From Pseudoalteromonas sp. UG3-2 (GTDB lineage Bacteria > Pseudomonadota > Gammaproteobacteria > Enterobacterales > Alteromonadaceae), in assembly GCF_037120705.1 (NCBI RefSeq), contig NZ_JAWLJU010000001.1, positions 682,001-746,000 on the forward strand: 64,000 bases of DNA. Reading direction: 5' to 3'. Below the pieces are notes generated by a model. It made no database searches, had not been told where the DNA came from, and saw nothing but the letters and a program-made list of their open reading frames with translations. The translations under genes and the position numbers were made by a program. How positions within the stretch are numbered: position 1 is the first letter of the stretch; the number at the start of each line of letters is the position of its first letter. Below are positions 36,290 to 46,150 of the stretch, in pieces.

Positions 36290-37297
36290 TTATAGGCGTT
36301 CAATTACCGCTTGAGTGAAGTCAGTTGTACCATGGCTGCCGCCAAGGTCACGGGTTGTGCGGTCACCTGTTTTAATTACATCCGCGACTGCCGCACGGAT
36401 CTTCTCTGCTTTATCCGCTTCGCCAAGGTACTCTAGCATTTGGATTGCAGCTAAGATCACAGAAGTTGGGTTAGCTAGGTTCTTGCCTGCGATGTCTGGT
36501 GCACTGCCGTGAACCGCTTCAAAAATGGCAGCGTCACTGCCAATGTTAGCACCTGGAGCCATGCCTAAACCACCAACTAGACCCGCACACAAATCTGACA
36601 GGATATCACCAAATAAATTAGTGGTAACAATCACGTCAAACTCTTCAGGAGTCATAACTAATTTCATGCAGGTTGCATCAACAATCATTTCTGCTGATTC
36701 AATCTCTGGATAACGCTCACCTACTTCACGAGCCACTTTTAAGAATAGGCCTGAGGTCGACTTAAGGATATTGGCTTTGTGTACCGCAGTTACCTTTTTA
36801 CGACCTTCACGTTTAGCCAACTCGTATGCAAAAGTTACGATCTTCTCGGCACCTTCACGAGTGATTTTGGACATGGCTTCCGCTTCGTTGCCGTCTTCTG
36901 ACACTACTTGACCTAGACCTGAGTACATGCCCTGAGTGTTTTCACGAACCGTGATGATATCAATGTCATCATAACGTGCTTTAGTACCTTCAAAAGATTT
37001 AACAGGACGAACATTGGCATACAAACCAAAGTGCTTACGAAGTGTTACATTGATTGAAGTAAAGCCTTCACCCACAGGAGTCGTTAATGGGCCTTTTAGG
37101 GTGATTTTATTACGCTCAATCGCTTCAAGCGTGGCTGGTGGTAGTAACTCACCGGTTTTTTCTAACGCAGCAAGGCCGGCGTCTACGTATTCATAGTCAT
37201 AGTCACAACCAACGGCTTTTAAGATCTCAATTGCAGAATCGATAATGCTTGGGCCAATGCCGTCGCCACGAATAACTGTGATGGTTTGCTCTGCCAT
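36290..37297 (-). CDS. isocitrate dehydrogenase (NAD-type, short form)
   Basis: Oxidative decarboxylation of isocitrate to 2-oxoglutarate. The 335-aa protein belongs to the isocitrate/isopropylmalate dehydrogenase family in its short form: VIRGDGIGPSI, LKGPLTTPVGEGFTSINVTLRKHFGLYANVRP with the substrate-binding Ser/Asn and three arginines, RENTQGMYSG, the lysine of VTAVHKANI, and the metal-binding DLCAGLVGGLGMAPGANIG. GFTSINVTLRK supports isocitrate over isopropylmalate (leuB has a different loop). The NAD preference is inferred from the eukaryotic-IDH3-like sequence. An inverted repeat ACACCCAA/TTGGGTGT (37325-37374) lies in the leader. Confidence 0.92.
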   Translation of the reverse strand: MAEQTITVIRGDGIGPSIIDSAIEILKAVGCDYDYEYVDAGLAALEKTGELLPPATLEAIERNKITLKGPLTTPVGEGFTSINVTLRKHFGLYANVRPVKSFEGTKARYDDIDIITVRENTQGMYSGLGQVVSEDGNEAEAMSKITREGAEKIVTFAYELAKREGRKKVTAVHKANILKSTSGLFLKVAREVGERYPEIESAEMIVDATCMKLVMTPEEFDVIVTTNLFGDILSDLCAGLVGGLGMAPGANIGSDAAIFEAVHGSAPDIAGKNLANPTSVILAAIQMLEYLGEADKAEKIRAAVADVIKTGDRTTRDLGGSHGTTDFTQAVIERL

Positions 37298-37493
37298 GTT
37301 TTTTCCTTTATCAAAAGTAGTGTTACACCCAAGGGTAAATGCTGTCTAAGTGTAGTATAAATAGCGTTGGGTGTGTGCTCGCTTGTTTAAACCGCGTTTT
37401 ATAGCAATTAATTTCGCCTTATTCCAGTATGGAATGACAAATAATCATATCTTATATTTATGCTTGTTATTAATTCTATTTATAGAATAAATA

Positions 37494-39185
37494 TCAGCCT
37501 ATATATGAATAAAAACCCGCCTCTTGGATGGCATTAGCAAAGGATTTACCATCGTCAAAGCGACTGTCTGCGATTACTTCAGTCATCAACTGCTTTTGCC
37601 AGCTACTTGGCTGCCAATCCGGGGATAAAATCTGCATCAGTTGTAACTTAATAAAGATAAAGGGCTTGGTTTGTGAGTTTACCTGTGAGCGAGCGTTTAA
37701 CTCGCTGTCGAGTAGTGCTTTATGTAAGATACTGCCTTGAAAATATTGCTCAGTGAAATCCGTAAGCTGATCTTTGTTAAGCTGCTGAATGCCAAATAAT
37801 TGAGCAATGGATATGACCTCATCGGAGAAATCTTTAAGTTGTTTGGCCATGGTATGCTGCACTTCAACCCCTTGCTTTAATACAATAAAAGCAACCACTG
37901 CAGCAAAAGGAGAGAGTAAACGTTCAAACTTTTCACCATAATTATCACCTACATAAAGCGCAATTAATTGGGTTAATTGGCCATATTTATGCAACACATC
38001 TTCACTAAATGGAAGTTGCTGCGCCGTCATTACCTGTTCTAATAACACCCGTTGTGATAATAACCCCGCAGCATCAAGCCCAACCATAGCCAGCGAGTGG
38101 CGAACTGAGGAAGCCTTGAGGTTTTCTCTGTTATATTGTCTAGCAGCCACTTGAATAGCACGGCTGACGCTATCAAATTGGCTTATTAGGTTTTCCAGCG
38201 CGCGGAAACTTTGAAAATGACTCTGCGATAAAGCCGCAACGGCCTGCAATAAATGACTCTGATCGATCCCAAAAGGCTGTTTCCTTTCTAATAATGCCCG
38301 TTGCCACACTTTAAAGCTTAGTTGTGGACCACTGACGGTGGTGCAGCCACAGTGAAAGTCAAAACGCCGATTGGCTTTTGCCAATTTTCGCGCTTCATCA
38401 TTTTCAATTATCGCAAGCAATTTTTCTTTGCCGCTAACATGAACCAACAAGCCCGTCTGTTGATTAAGCTGGCAGAGTAATGCAGCTGGGTGCTGAGCGA
38501 AACGTTGTGCTATGGCACTGAGTATTTTCAATGCAAAGCTATAATGTTGATTGCAATATAAAAGCTTAATAGCTTTATCGAAAGCCAGTTGTTTGGTTTT
38601 GGCATTGGGCGTAATAAACATGGCCAGTCGGTGCGCGACGGCAACCACTAAAGAGGCATGATCGTTAAAGCGATGATGGCTAGAAGCGACCAACCTAGCA
38701 TCATAGCTGGTTAACCGTGACAACACCCGTAAGCATTGTAAATTTGGCGTGTTGGCATCGGCGAGGATTTTTACGGCAAACTGATGACGCCGAAGCCAGA
38801 GTTTTTCTTGTTGTGGGTTTAGCTTTTTGCCTGCAGCCCGTTTGTCACTTTCCTTGGCGACACATAAATAATCGGCAAAACTGGCCAACAATAATTCTTC
38901 CGTCACTTCACGAGAGTACTTAAGACCATGGCAAGCCATGCAGACCAGCACATTTTGGTTGATAACCAAATTGCTACTGTAACCTAAATCTTTACTGTAT
39001 AAACCCAATTGCGCATGCATGGCACCGGGTGCCGCTTCATAACAGTCAATGTAAAGCTGAGCAAGCTTGACTAGGGTAGGGTAAATGGTTGGCCACTTTT
39101 CTTTATGGTAATATAGACGCAATACTTTATGAGTGCCAGTGGCGATTGCGGCCAACGTTCTGCTGACAGAAAGACGTTTATCCAT
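37494..39185 (-). CDS. uncharacterised protein, possibly with a degenerate HD-GYP-like domain
   Basis: Not firmly recognised. 563 aa, cytosolic, largely helical, no signal peptide. The middle segment (about residue 70-215) reads like an HD-GYP phosphodiesterase fold without its metal ligands: a LHDIGK-position helix replaced by LVCMACHGLKYSREV, and later VASSHHRFNDHASLVVAVAHRLAMF where HD-GYP proteins have HHERxDGxGYP and a following ADxxDA helix. Such pseudo-enzymes can act as c-di-GMP sensors. The start codon overlaps the stop codon of the upstream DUF3192 gene by one base, so both proteins are probably made together. The domain call is tentative. Confidence 0.6.
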   Translation of the reverse strand: MDKRLSVSRTLAAIATGTHKVLRLYYHKEKWPTIYPTLVKLAQLYIDCYEAAPGAMHAQLGLYSKDLGYSSNLVINQNVLVCMACHGLKYSREVTEELLLASFADYLCVAKESDKRAAGKKLNPQQEKLWLRRHQFAVKILADANTPNLQCLRVLSRLTSYDARLVASSHHRFNDHASLVVAVAHRLAMFITPNAKTKQLAFDKAIKLLYCNQHYSFALKILSAIAQRFAQHPAALLCQLNQQTGLLVHVSGKEKLLAIIENDEARKLAKANRRFDFHCGCTTVSGPQLSFKVWQRALLERKQPFGIDQSHLLQAVAALSQSHFQSFRALENLISQFDSVSRAIQVAARQYNRENLKASSVRHSLAMVGLDAAGLLSQRVLLEQVMTAQQLPFSEDVLHKYGQLTQLIALYVGDNYGEKFERLLSPFAAVVAFIVLKQGVEVQHTMAKQLKDFSDEVISIAQLFGIQQLNKDQLTDFTEQYFQGSILHKALLDSELNARSQVNSQTKPFIFIKLQLMQILSPDWQPSSWQKQLMTEVIADSRFDDGKSFANAIQEAGFYSYIG

Positions 39186-39571
39186 TAGTTCGACGCTTTA
39201 TCAAAAGCAACTCGTGCTCCTGGCCCCCACAGTTTCAGTACGTTGTTTTCAAACAACATGCCCGTACACTCATCCTCTGTGGTAATGCCGTCAGGTTTCA
39301 CCAATTGGGTGCGATAGAACAAGATTTGTAAAACCTCGCCATCCACCTTTTTTACATAAGTAAGATCTGGGCTGCCGAGCGTGTCTAAGACATCTGCTAA
39401 CTCAGTTTGCTGTTCTAAGCTCAGGTTTTCTATAAAACGATTATTAAATGCCTCACGGTCTTGCCAAATCATCGCTTGTGGATCGTCTTTGTAGTAATTG
39501 ATCACTAGAAATACCACAGTGACGTATACCGCCAAGCCAAGAAATATGTACTGTAAAATTTTTCTAATCAT
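39185..39571 (-). CDS. DUF3192 membrane-anchored protein
   Basis: A 128-aa protein with one N-terminal membrane helix (ILQYIFLGLAVYVTVVFLVI) and a periplasmic DUF3192 domain (LADVLDTLGSPDLTY, LQILFYRTQLVKPDGITTEDECTGMLFENNVLKLWG). DUF3192 resembles the OmlA/BamE-like fold but its role is unknown. The start at 39571 is preferred to a longer in-frame ATG at 39610, which would add 13 charged residues before the helix. It is translationally coupled to the 563-aa gene. Confidence 0.8.
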   Translation of the reverse strand: MIRKILQYIFLGLAVYVTVVFLVINYYKDDPQAMIWQDREAFNNRFIENLSLEQQTELADVLDTLGSPDLTYVKKVDGEVLQILFYRTQLVKPDGITTEDECTGMLFENNVLKLWGPGARVAFDKASN

Positions 39572-39674
39572 CTCACTACTCAGTTTGCTAAGGCATGGCC
39601 TTAGTTCCACTTATTTGCCACCACTATCACTGCCAGCCTAACCGACTCTGCTATGCTGGGCAACGACTATGCGA

Positions 39675-40448
39675 TTAGCTAATACGAAGGTCTTTGAGGC
39701 TGAAGCCTAATTCGATGTCTTGTCGCAATGTCACCAATGCTAAACTCACAACGAAGTCATTGCCACCAGCTTGCAATTTGCCTCGCTGCGATTCAGTGAG
39801 TTGCTCGGCACTGAGCATAGCATCATAGTCATTAAAACGTGCCAATAATTCTTTAGCTGTTTTTATACCAATACCACTGACCCCAGGAATATCATTGGTT
39901 CTGTCACCGCTTAAAGCCCAAAATAGCGTCAGCTTTTCTTTGCTGACCGAGAAGCGACTTTTGACATCCTCGCTAGTAATAAATGATTTTTTAAAATGAT
40001 CATAGACACTTATCTGCTCACTCAATAGTGGTAAAAAGCCTTTATCCGTGGAGACCACGGTGGCAGCAATTCCAGCCTCAGCGGCTTTGCTCGCCAAGGT
40101 CGCGATAACATCATCGGCTTCATCATTATCCGGGGAAAAACTGCTCACCCCAGCGGCGGCAAACGCGGCCATAAACTTGTCGAGGTTGTTTTTTAATGTC
40201 TCGGGCATGGGTTGACGGTTCATTTTATAGTTTGGATAAAATTCATAACGCCAACTACGTTCACCATCAAACACTGCAACGGCGTGACTTGCAGCCATTT
40301 TATTAAGTAATGAACGCACCGCCTTCTCAACCCGCAGACAACAGGCTTTAAGGTGCACCTCTTGCTCTGTTGCGGATTTTGGCTCATGAACAGCATAGAT
40401 GCGCCGAATTAGGTTGAGCGCATCTATTAATAACAGCCTTGGTTTCAT
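39675..40448 (-). CDS. xni: flap endonuclease Xni (ExoIX)
   Basis: Structure-specific 5'-flap endonuclease related to the 5' nuclease domain of DNA polymerase I, 257 aa. Visible: LLIDALNLIRRIY with the metal-binding Asp, VFDGERSWRYEFYPNYKMNR, PDNDEADDVIATLA with acidic metal ligands, STDKGFLPLL and the helix-hairpin-helix ERTNDIPGVSGIGIKTAKELL. Family members of this type lack the third lysine-arginine clamp set of full-length polymerase I nucleases and have weaker metal dependence. It follows ppnN after 9 bp; the two genes lie near each other in E. coli too. Confidence 0.94.
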   Translation of the reverse strand: MKPRLLLIDALNLIRRIYAVHEPKSATEQEVHLKACCLRVEKAVRSLLNKMAASHAVAVFDGERSWRYEFYPNYKMNRQPMPETLKNNLDKFMAAFAAAGVSSFSPDNDEADDVIATLASKAAEAGIAATVVSTDKGFLPLLSEQISVYDHFKKSFITSEDVKSRFSVSKEKLTLFWALSGDRTNDIPGVSGIGIKTAKELLARFNDYDAMLSAEQLTESQRGKLQAGGNDFVVSLALVTLRQDIELGFSLKDLRIS

Positions 40449-40457
40449 GGTAATGAC

Positions 40458-41801
40458 TTAGGCTTTAATCTCATAGCAAGGAACATATTTGCTGCCTGGT
40501 AGTTTCATTCTACCTTGGGCAACAAATGCGCCTAGCAATTTATCCATGTCTTGCATCAAGCTTTTGTCTCCGCTTAGGGTATAAGGCCCATGGTTACGAA
40601 TGGCGTTTATGCCTTCGTCTTTGACATTACCGGCTACAATTCCCGAAAATGCTCGGCGCAAGTTGGCCGCCAATAGCTGCTTAGGCTGTTCTAAGTGCAA
40701 GTCCAAAGCGGCCATGTTTTCGTGGGTTGGGGCGAATGGCTGTTGAAAATCATTATCAATTTTGAGCGTCCAATTAAAATAATAGGCGTCGCCTTGATGC
40801 TTACGATATTCTCGCACTGGGATCATCGATTGCTTTAACTTCTGTGCTACACGCTCTGGGTCATCAATAATCACTTCAAACTTCTCTAATGCTGCTTTGC
40901 CAAGGGTCTTTTCAACAAAAGCGCTCAGCTCTTGGAAATACGCTGCAGACTCTTTAGGACCGGTTAAAATCACCGGTAGGTGCTGTTTCTGGTTTTCTGG
41001 GTGAAGCAAAATCCCGAGTAAGTACAACAGCTCCTCGGCAGTGCCCGCGCCTCCTGGGAAGATGATGATGCCATGAGCAACGCGAATAAAGGCTTCGAGA
41101 CGCTTCTCAATGTCTGGCAATATCACCAACTCATTGACGATAGGGTTAGGTGGCTCAGCCGCAATAATGCTCGGCTCGGTCAGGCCGAGGTAGCGGTTGT
41201 TGGTAATACGCTGTTTCGCATGACCTATAGTGGCCCCTTTCATTGGCCCTTTCATTGCTCCAGGGCCACAGCCTGTACAAATGTTTAAACCGCGCAAGCC
41301 CAGTTGATAGCCTACTTGTTTAGTGTATTTGTATTCGGTTTCGTTAATTGAATGGCCGCCCCAGCAGACAATCATGTTGGGGTCTTTATTCACTTCTAAG
41401 GCGTCGGCATTTCTGAGCATATCAAACACCATGTGCGTGATTGCTTCAGCAGACTCGCTTGTTCCCTGGTATTTTTGGCAAATAAATAAAATATCTCGAA
41501 TAACCGAGAAAATATGTTCATGGATCCCGGTGATTATCTGACCATCAACAAAAGCGGATTCAGGTGGGTTATCTAACGCTATTTTTATGCCACGCTCACG
41601 GGCGAGCAGTTGAATATCAAAATTTTTATATTTATCGTAGATTTCGGCACTTGAGTCGGTGTGACTGCCAACATTTAACACCGCTAATGCACAGTTTCTG
41701 AATAGCCTATAACGCTCACTGGTGGTCGACTGTTGTAGTAAGTCCACCTCTAACTTTGATAATAAATTCAACACCCCAGTAGGGTTGAGTTCTACTCGCA
41801 T
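40458..41801 (-). CDS. ppnN: pyrimidine/purine-nucleotide 5'-monophosphate nucleosidase
   Basis: Hydrolyses nucleoside monophosphates to base and ribose 5-phosphate; activated by (p)ppGpp in E. coli. 447 aa, close to the 454 of E. coli YgdH. The central Rossmann domain has the LOG-family signatures [13 protein letters not shown] and [17 protein letters not shown], with Glu of the PGGxGTxxE motif as catalytic residue. N-terminal ~130 residues form the regulatory alarmone-binding region known in PpnN. It is likely co-transcribed with xni. Confidence 0.95.
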   Translation of the reverse strand: MRVELNPTGVLNLLSKLEVDLLQQSTTSERYRLFRNCALAVLNVGSHTDSSAEIYDKYKNFDIQLLARERGIKIALDNPPESAFVDGQIITGIHEHIFSVIRDILFICQKYQGTSESAEAITHMVFDMLRNADALEVNKDPNMIVCWGGHSINETEYKYTKQVGYQLGLRGLNICTGCGPGAMKGPMKGATIGHAKQRITNNRYLGLTEPSIIAAEPPNPIVNELVILPDIEKRLEAFIRVAHGIIIFPGGAGTAEELLYLLGILLHPENQKQHLPVILTGPKESAAYFQELSAFVEKTLGKAALEKFEVIIDDPERVAQKLKQSMIPVREYRKHQGDAYYFNWTLKIDNDFQQPFAPTHENMAALDLHLEQPKQLLAANLRRAFSGIVAGNVKDEGINAIRNHGPYTLSGDKSLMQDMDKLLGAFVAQGRMKLPGSKYVPCYEIKA

Positions 41802-41831
41802 CGGCTTACTCCTTGTGGTTGTGCCAAGCGT

Positions 41832-43364
41832 TTATTTGAGACAAAGCCTGTCTCTACCGCTATTCTTTGCTTCATAGAGGGCAGCATCAGCACGGTCAAA
41901 GACCGTTAAGCTAGTATCACCTTGCTTAAATTGTGTCGCCCCAAGAGAAATAGTAATAACTACTTCGTTTTCTTTAAATTTAAATGGTATTGATTTGATG
42001 ACTTGCCTGACTTTTTCAAGTGGCTTTTGAGCATTATTGAGCGACATGCCTGGCATCAATAACACAAACTCTTCTCCACCATAGCGGGCAATAAAGTCAC
42101 TTTTGCGAATGGATTTTCGCAAAGCTCTGGCAATGACTTGCAGTGTTTTATCCCCAGCACTGTGACCGTACTGGTCGTTTATAGATTTAAAGTGATCGAC
42201 ATCGATTACCACTAGGGTAATGTCACTTTTATTCACTTCAAACAAATGCAGTTCTTGATTTAAACGCTCATCAAACGCGGCGCGATTAGGCAGCTTAGTC
42301 AGACTATCCAATAGGCTTTTGTACTTTTGTTCATTTAAGCGCCGCTTATAACTGCTAACCTTGGACTCCAGGGTATTAATTCTATGGTTAATGGCATCAA
42401 ATGAATCCAACAAGGCTTCACGCTCATTGCGCTCTAATTTGTCGCGCTCAATAAGTTCAGCACTGAGTTGTTTCAGTTCGTTATCTACCAGTTGTTTGAG
42501 TTCAGTGATGGACTGTGCACTTTGAGTTTTCTCATTCAACGTTTGAATCTTGTTTTCAATGCGCTCATTGAGGGTAGCTAACTCTTTCGAAGTGGACTTT
42601 GAACGCGCCGTGGTTTCAACCACTGAACGGTGCAGCTCTTCTAAGGTTTGGTTCAACGACACCAAAAAGCCCTGCGCCGATTGCCGTTCTTTGGCGATGG
42701 CATGGGCTATGATTTTTATTACTTGGGCTGCGCAATCATAGAGGTTTTCTAGGCTGTCATTGGCCAAAATACTACTGCGGATCTCACTGACTTGCTCCAG
42801 CATTGACTCTTCAAAAATGAGCTCATTGATCAGGGCCAGTAAATCCGAGGCCAAATCTGGGAACTTACCGGCTAAGGTATCCTCGGATACTTCAACTTTC
42901 GACTGTAAAACTTGATGGTATATGCTGACTAACGCTTCTAAAACTGGAAGAAAACCATTGGTAGAATTAATATCTTGTAATTCACTATCGAGTATTGTGC
43001 GCAATTTGCGTCTAGCATCATCCGGCACGCCCTTTACTTTTTGCAGTGATCGTCCACTTTGCTGAATAGCTTGCACTAAAGCACGATGATTGGCGTTGTT
43101 GGTGCTTTCTTGTTGTTTTAACGGTTCCGATATATTTTCGATAAGTGGGACTAGGTGTTCAAAGTCTACGCCTTTGTTTAAGGCGCTGCGAAACTTTGCC
43201 AGCTGGTTATCCAGTGAAACGTCCTGACCTTTACAAGCAAGAGAGAGTTTTGACACAAACTGAGTTAATAATTCTATTTGTTGTTTTCTAGCATCCTCGA
43301 GCGTTTTTCTAGCTGCAATCGCTTGATTGAGTTTTTGCTCGAGTTTTACGGCGTTGTCAGTCAC
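41832..43364 (-). CDS. diguanylate cyclase with N-terminal coiled-coil region
   Basis: Makes c-di-GMP from two GTP. The C-terminal GGDEF domain has an intact active site, RYGGEEF (about residue 425-433), and an I-site RKSD placed five residues before it, so product inhibition is expected. The N-terminal ~330 residues are soluble, strongly helical, with coiled coils (KELATLNERIENKIQTLNEK, NHRINTLESKVSSYKRRL) and no membrane helix. This resembles the GGDEF proteins with a long unannotated N-terminal sensor region found in marine bacteria. The activating signal is unknown. 510 aa; gap of 30 bp to ppnN downstream. Confidence 0.92.
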   Translation of the reverse strand: MTDNAVKLEQKLNQAIAARKTLEDARKQQIELLTQFVSKLSLACKGQDVSLDNQLAKFRSALNKGVDFEHLVPLIENISEPLKQQESTNNANHRALVQAIQQSGRSLQKVKGVPDDARRKLRTILDSELQDINSTNGFLPVLEALVSIYHQVLQSKVEVSEDTLAGKFPDLASDLLALINELIFEESMLEQVSEIRSSILANDSLENLYDCAAQVIKIIAHAIAKERQSAQGFLVSLNQTLEELHRSVVETTARSKSTSKELATLNERIENKIQTLNEKTQSAQSITELKQLVDNELKQLSAELIERDKLERNEREALLDSFDAINHRINTLESKVSSYKRRLNEQKYKSLLDSLTKLPNRAAFDERLNQELHLFEVNKSDITLVVIDVDHFKSINDQYGHSAGDKTLQVIARALRKSIRKSDFIARYGGEEFVLLMPGMSLNNAQKPLEKVRQVIKSIPFKFKENEVVITISLGATQFKQGDTSLTVFDRADAALYEAKNSGRDRLCLK

Positions 43365-43540
43365 GAAATTCCAGTCTTTTATTAATATCTTAGTCTATAA
43401 GTCTACAACAATTTACGACAATGTGCGCGATATTTTAACGGCGTAAAGTATCGAATTGTAACGGCTATTCATCGATATTCATTAGCGCCATTTAAAGCTA
43501 TCTGCTAGATTGCCAAAAAATAATAAAGCACCTCAAAATT

Positions 43541-45319
43541 ATGAAAAAATCTTTTCTCAGTCTATTAGGGATGATAGCGCTCAATGCTTATGCCACGGTC
43601 GAATACAAAGTGTCATTCGAACAACCTGAGCATCACCTTGCTAACGTCGAAATGACCTTCCCAAAAACAAGCCAGGCCAGTTTGGATATTAAACTGCCTG
43701 ATTGGCGCACAGGTCGTTATGAAATCTTAGATTTGGCTAACGGCATTCGCTTTTTCAGTGCCAGCACTGACGACAACGAGCCATTGCAATGGCAAAAAAT
43801 AGATAAAAACACCTGGCGTGTACATCTCAAAGAGCCAACCAAAGTCCATGTTCAATATCAAGTGTATGCCAATGAACTGGGCTTACGGGCGCGGCATGTG
43901 GATGATAGCCATGCTTTTATCGACGCTTCAGGCTTTTTTATGTTCAGCGACGCTTTTCGCAGCGAGCCGGTGACGGTGGAATTAGCTGTTCCTAGCGGTT
44001 GGCGTTCAGTCTCTGGTATGCAGTATGGCGATACAAAACACAGTTTTAAGGCTGAAAATTATGATATTTTACTTGATTCGCCAATTGAGACGGGTATCAA
44101 CCAACTACATCAATTTAGCGTTGACGATCGTGACTACGAGCTGGTGATTTGGGGTGAAGGAAATTACGACGTAGAAATGATGATTTCGGACCTAAAAAAA
44201 TTGGTGCAAACGGGTTCGCTTATTTGGCACCAATACCCTTACCAACGTTATGTCTTTATGGTACATGCGACCAGCGGCGCAAGGGGCGCGACAGAGCACC
44301 TAAACTCCACCATTATTCAACGCCATCGCGATAGCTTTAAAGAACGCGAAGACTACGTAGGCTTTATTGCCACTGCAGCACATGAGTTTATCCATACCTG
44401 GAACGTTAAAAATTATCGCCCAGCTGGGTTAGTACCCTATGATTATGTTGCGCCTAACTACACGGATTTATTATGGCTGGCTGAAGGATCTACCAGTTAT
44501 TTTGAAGATTATTTACTGCTGAGCGCCGGGATCACCAGCAATGATGAATACCTAGACATGCTTACCAAGCGTATCAATCGTCACCTTGAAACACCTGGAC
44601 GCACAGTACAATCGGTAGCCCACAGCAGTTTTGATAAATGGATCAACCAAGGTGGCGATCACGGCCACAACTTCAGCACGAATATTTATTCTGAAGGCGC
44701 TTTGGTGTCCATGGCCTTAGATCTTGATTTATTAATCCACTCAGAGGGCAAGGTTAGTTACCGCGATGTCCACCGCGAGCTATATAAACAACACAAATTG
44801 CCAAACAGCTTCACCAGTGAGGACGTTAAAGCGATTTTAAAACAACTGTCTGGTCGTGACTACAGTGATTGGTGGCAACAGTATGTTGATTCTCCGGCAA
44901 AGATTGATTTTGCTGGGTTACTGCAAAAAGTAGGACTGAACTTTGCTTATCCAGAAGACAGCCAAGTAGTGGCAGGCTTTGATGGCAAAGCAAGCAAACT
45001 GGGTGAACTACTGCAACTGCAACGCGTCGCTAAAGATGGCAATGCTTGGCAAGCGGGACTGACAGCGGGTGATCAAATAGTGTCCTTCGATAGGCACCAT
45101 GTACGTGAAACTTTAGCCGCCAGCTTACAGCATTTTAATCCGGGGCAAGAAGTTACCGTACACTTTATTCGTAGAGATAAATTAATGACTACCGAGCTAA
45201 CCTTGGCAACCAAGTATGATAAGCCAAGAAAAGTCACTCCAGTGACAACGCCAACGGCTTCGCAACAACGCCTTTATCAAGCTTGGATGGGAGTTGCACA
45301 CCCACACGCAAGCAAGTAA
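43541..45319 (+). CDS. M61-family peptidase with PDZ domain
   Basis: Periplasmic zinc aminopeptidase-like enzyme (glycyl aminopeptidase family). Signal peptide MKKSFLSLLGMIALNAYA; a beta-sandwich N-domain (SLDIKLPDWRTGRYEI, the family mark) leads to the catalytic HEFIH at 281-285, followed by TWNVKNYRP and Glu in LAEGSTSYFEDYLLL as third zinc ligand. A PDZ-like domain occupies about 470-570 (VAKDGNAWQAGLTAGDQIVSF). 592 aa, the usual length. Divergent from the diguanylate cyclase gene over 176 bp. Confidence 0.93.
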   Translation: MKKSFLSLLGMIALNAYATVEYKVSFEQPEHHLANVEMTFPKTSQASLDIKLPDWRTGRYEILDLANGIRFFSASTDDNEPLQWQKIDKNTWRVHLKEPTKVHVQYQVYANELGLRARHVDDSHAFIDASGFFMFSDAFRSEPVTVELAVPSGWRSVSGMQYGDTKHSFKAENYDILLDSPIETGINQLHQFSVDDRDYELVIWGEGNYDVEMMISDLKKLVQTGSLIWHQYPYQRYVFMVHATSGARGATEHLNSTIIQRHRDSFKEREDYVGFIATAAHEFIHTWNVKNYRPAGLVPYDYVAPNYTDLLWLAEGSTSYFEDYLLLSAGITSNDEYLDMLTKRINRHLETPGRTVQSVAHSSFDKWINQGGDHGHNFSTNIYSEGALVSMALDLDLLIHSEGKVSYRDVHRELYKQHKLPNSFTSEDVKAILKQLSGRDYSDWWQQYVDSPAKIDFAGLLQKVGLNFAYPEDSQVVAGFDGKASKLGELLQLQRVAKDGNAWQAGLTAGDQIVSFDRHHVRETLAASLQHFNPGQEVTVHFIRRDKLMTTELTLATKYDKPRKVTPVTTPTASQQRLYQAWMGVAHPHASK

Positions 45320-45340
45320 ACCGAATAGATAAACTAAGCA

Positions 45341-45376
45341 AAGGGAAGACCAACTACCATTGGCTTCCCTTTTTTC
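45341..45376 (+). terminator. rho-independent terminator of the M61 gene
   Basis: AAGGGAAG (45341-45348) and CTTCCCTT (45364-45371) with CCAA/TTGG inside the loop, followed by six T. Confidence 0.88.
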
Positions 45377-45445
45377 GTATCTAGGTGTTCTCGATTGTGT
45401 TTATTTGCTCTTGTTACTGAGCCTTTGTGGCCAAGATAAAAAAGA

Positions 45446-45994
45446 TTACATAATACGAGAGAAGAATCTTGAACGGTTTTTGGTGCGACCACGGCGCATC
45501 GAAGAACGGATTTGCGAGCGGGTACCCGCCAACCAGCTTTCACGGTCTACCTTGGCACCTTCGCCACGGCGGGCCTCTTCGGTGGCTCTAAAACCACAGA
45601 ATTCGCGGTATGCTTTGAGATCTAATGATAACTCTTGAAGTACAAGCTCAATCATAATGGCATCATCAATGAAGCCTAGTACCGGAACATTATCAGGAAC
45701 AATGTCTTCTGGTTCACTAAAATAAGCAAGAGATGCCATGATTTCACGCTTTTCATCTTCGGGCATTTGCCACTCTTCGTCGAGCACAGCATCAATTAGA
45801 GTTTGAAGAGACAGCAAACGAGTACTGACAAATTCAGGTAAGTTGGATTTTTCCATCGATGCCACCAGCTCTCTGGCTTTAGCAATGATTTCGCTATCGC
45901 TCATTTGGCTATTTTTTTCAATCGCCGCTTTCATCATGCCGCGAAAGTGTTCTAAATCTGCATCTGATAGTTCAAAGTTTATTTCGATAGACAC
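45446..45994 (-). CDS. YkvA/DUF1232-like protein
   Basis: Cytosolic protein of 182 aa. GTG 45994 is chosen because GGGAG lies 8 bp upstream; an ATG at 46036 would add 14 hydrophobic residues without a good site. The central segment EIMASLAYFSEPEDIVPDNVPVLGFIDDAIMIELV carries the DUF1232/YkvA pattern (YxxsPxDxiPd..pvlGxlDD). The N-terminal part is acidic and helical, the tail basic (SQIRSSMRRGRTKNRSRF). The function of the family is unknown. Confidence 0.72.
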   Translation of the reverse strand: MSIEINFELSDADLEHFRGMMKAAIEKNSQMSDSEIIAKARELVASMEKSNLPEFVSTRLLSLQTLIDAVLDEEWQMPEDEKREIMASLAYFSEPEDIVPDNVPVLGFIDDAIMIELVLQELSLDLKAYREFCGFRATEEARRGEGAKVDRESWLAGTRSQIRSSMRRGRTKNRSRFFSRIM

Positions 45995-46150
45995 AAGGTG
46001 CTCCCTCAACGTTATTATTATCAATGGATTAAACAAAAATTATACTTTTTGCAATAATCTTAAATATTAGCATATCTTCGTTATAAGTCTTGTTTAATTT
46101 AGCCTTTTTGTAGTCCAGTCTCTAGTAAAAAATCACATTATTTTTACTGC

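Noticed and set aside
36290..37297. Reading the dehydrogenase as 3-isopropylmalate or tartrate dehydrogenase
   Set aside because: The substrate loop GFTSINVTLRK and overall similarity fit isocitrate dehydrogenase; no leu genes nearby.
45360..45638. 92-aa plus-strand frame after the M61 gene
   Set aside because: It starts inside the M61 terminator and is antisense to the well-supported YkvA/DUF1232-like gene.
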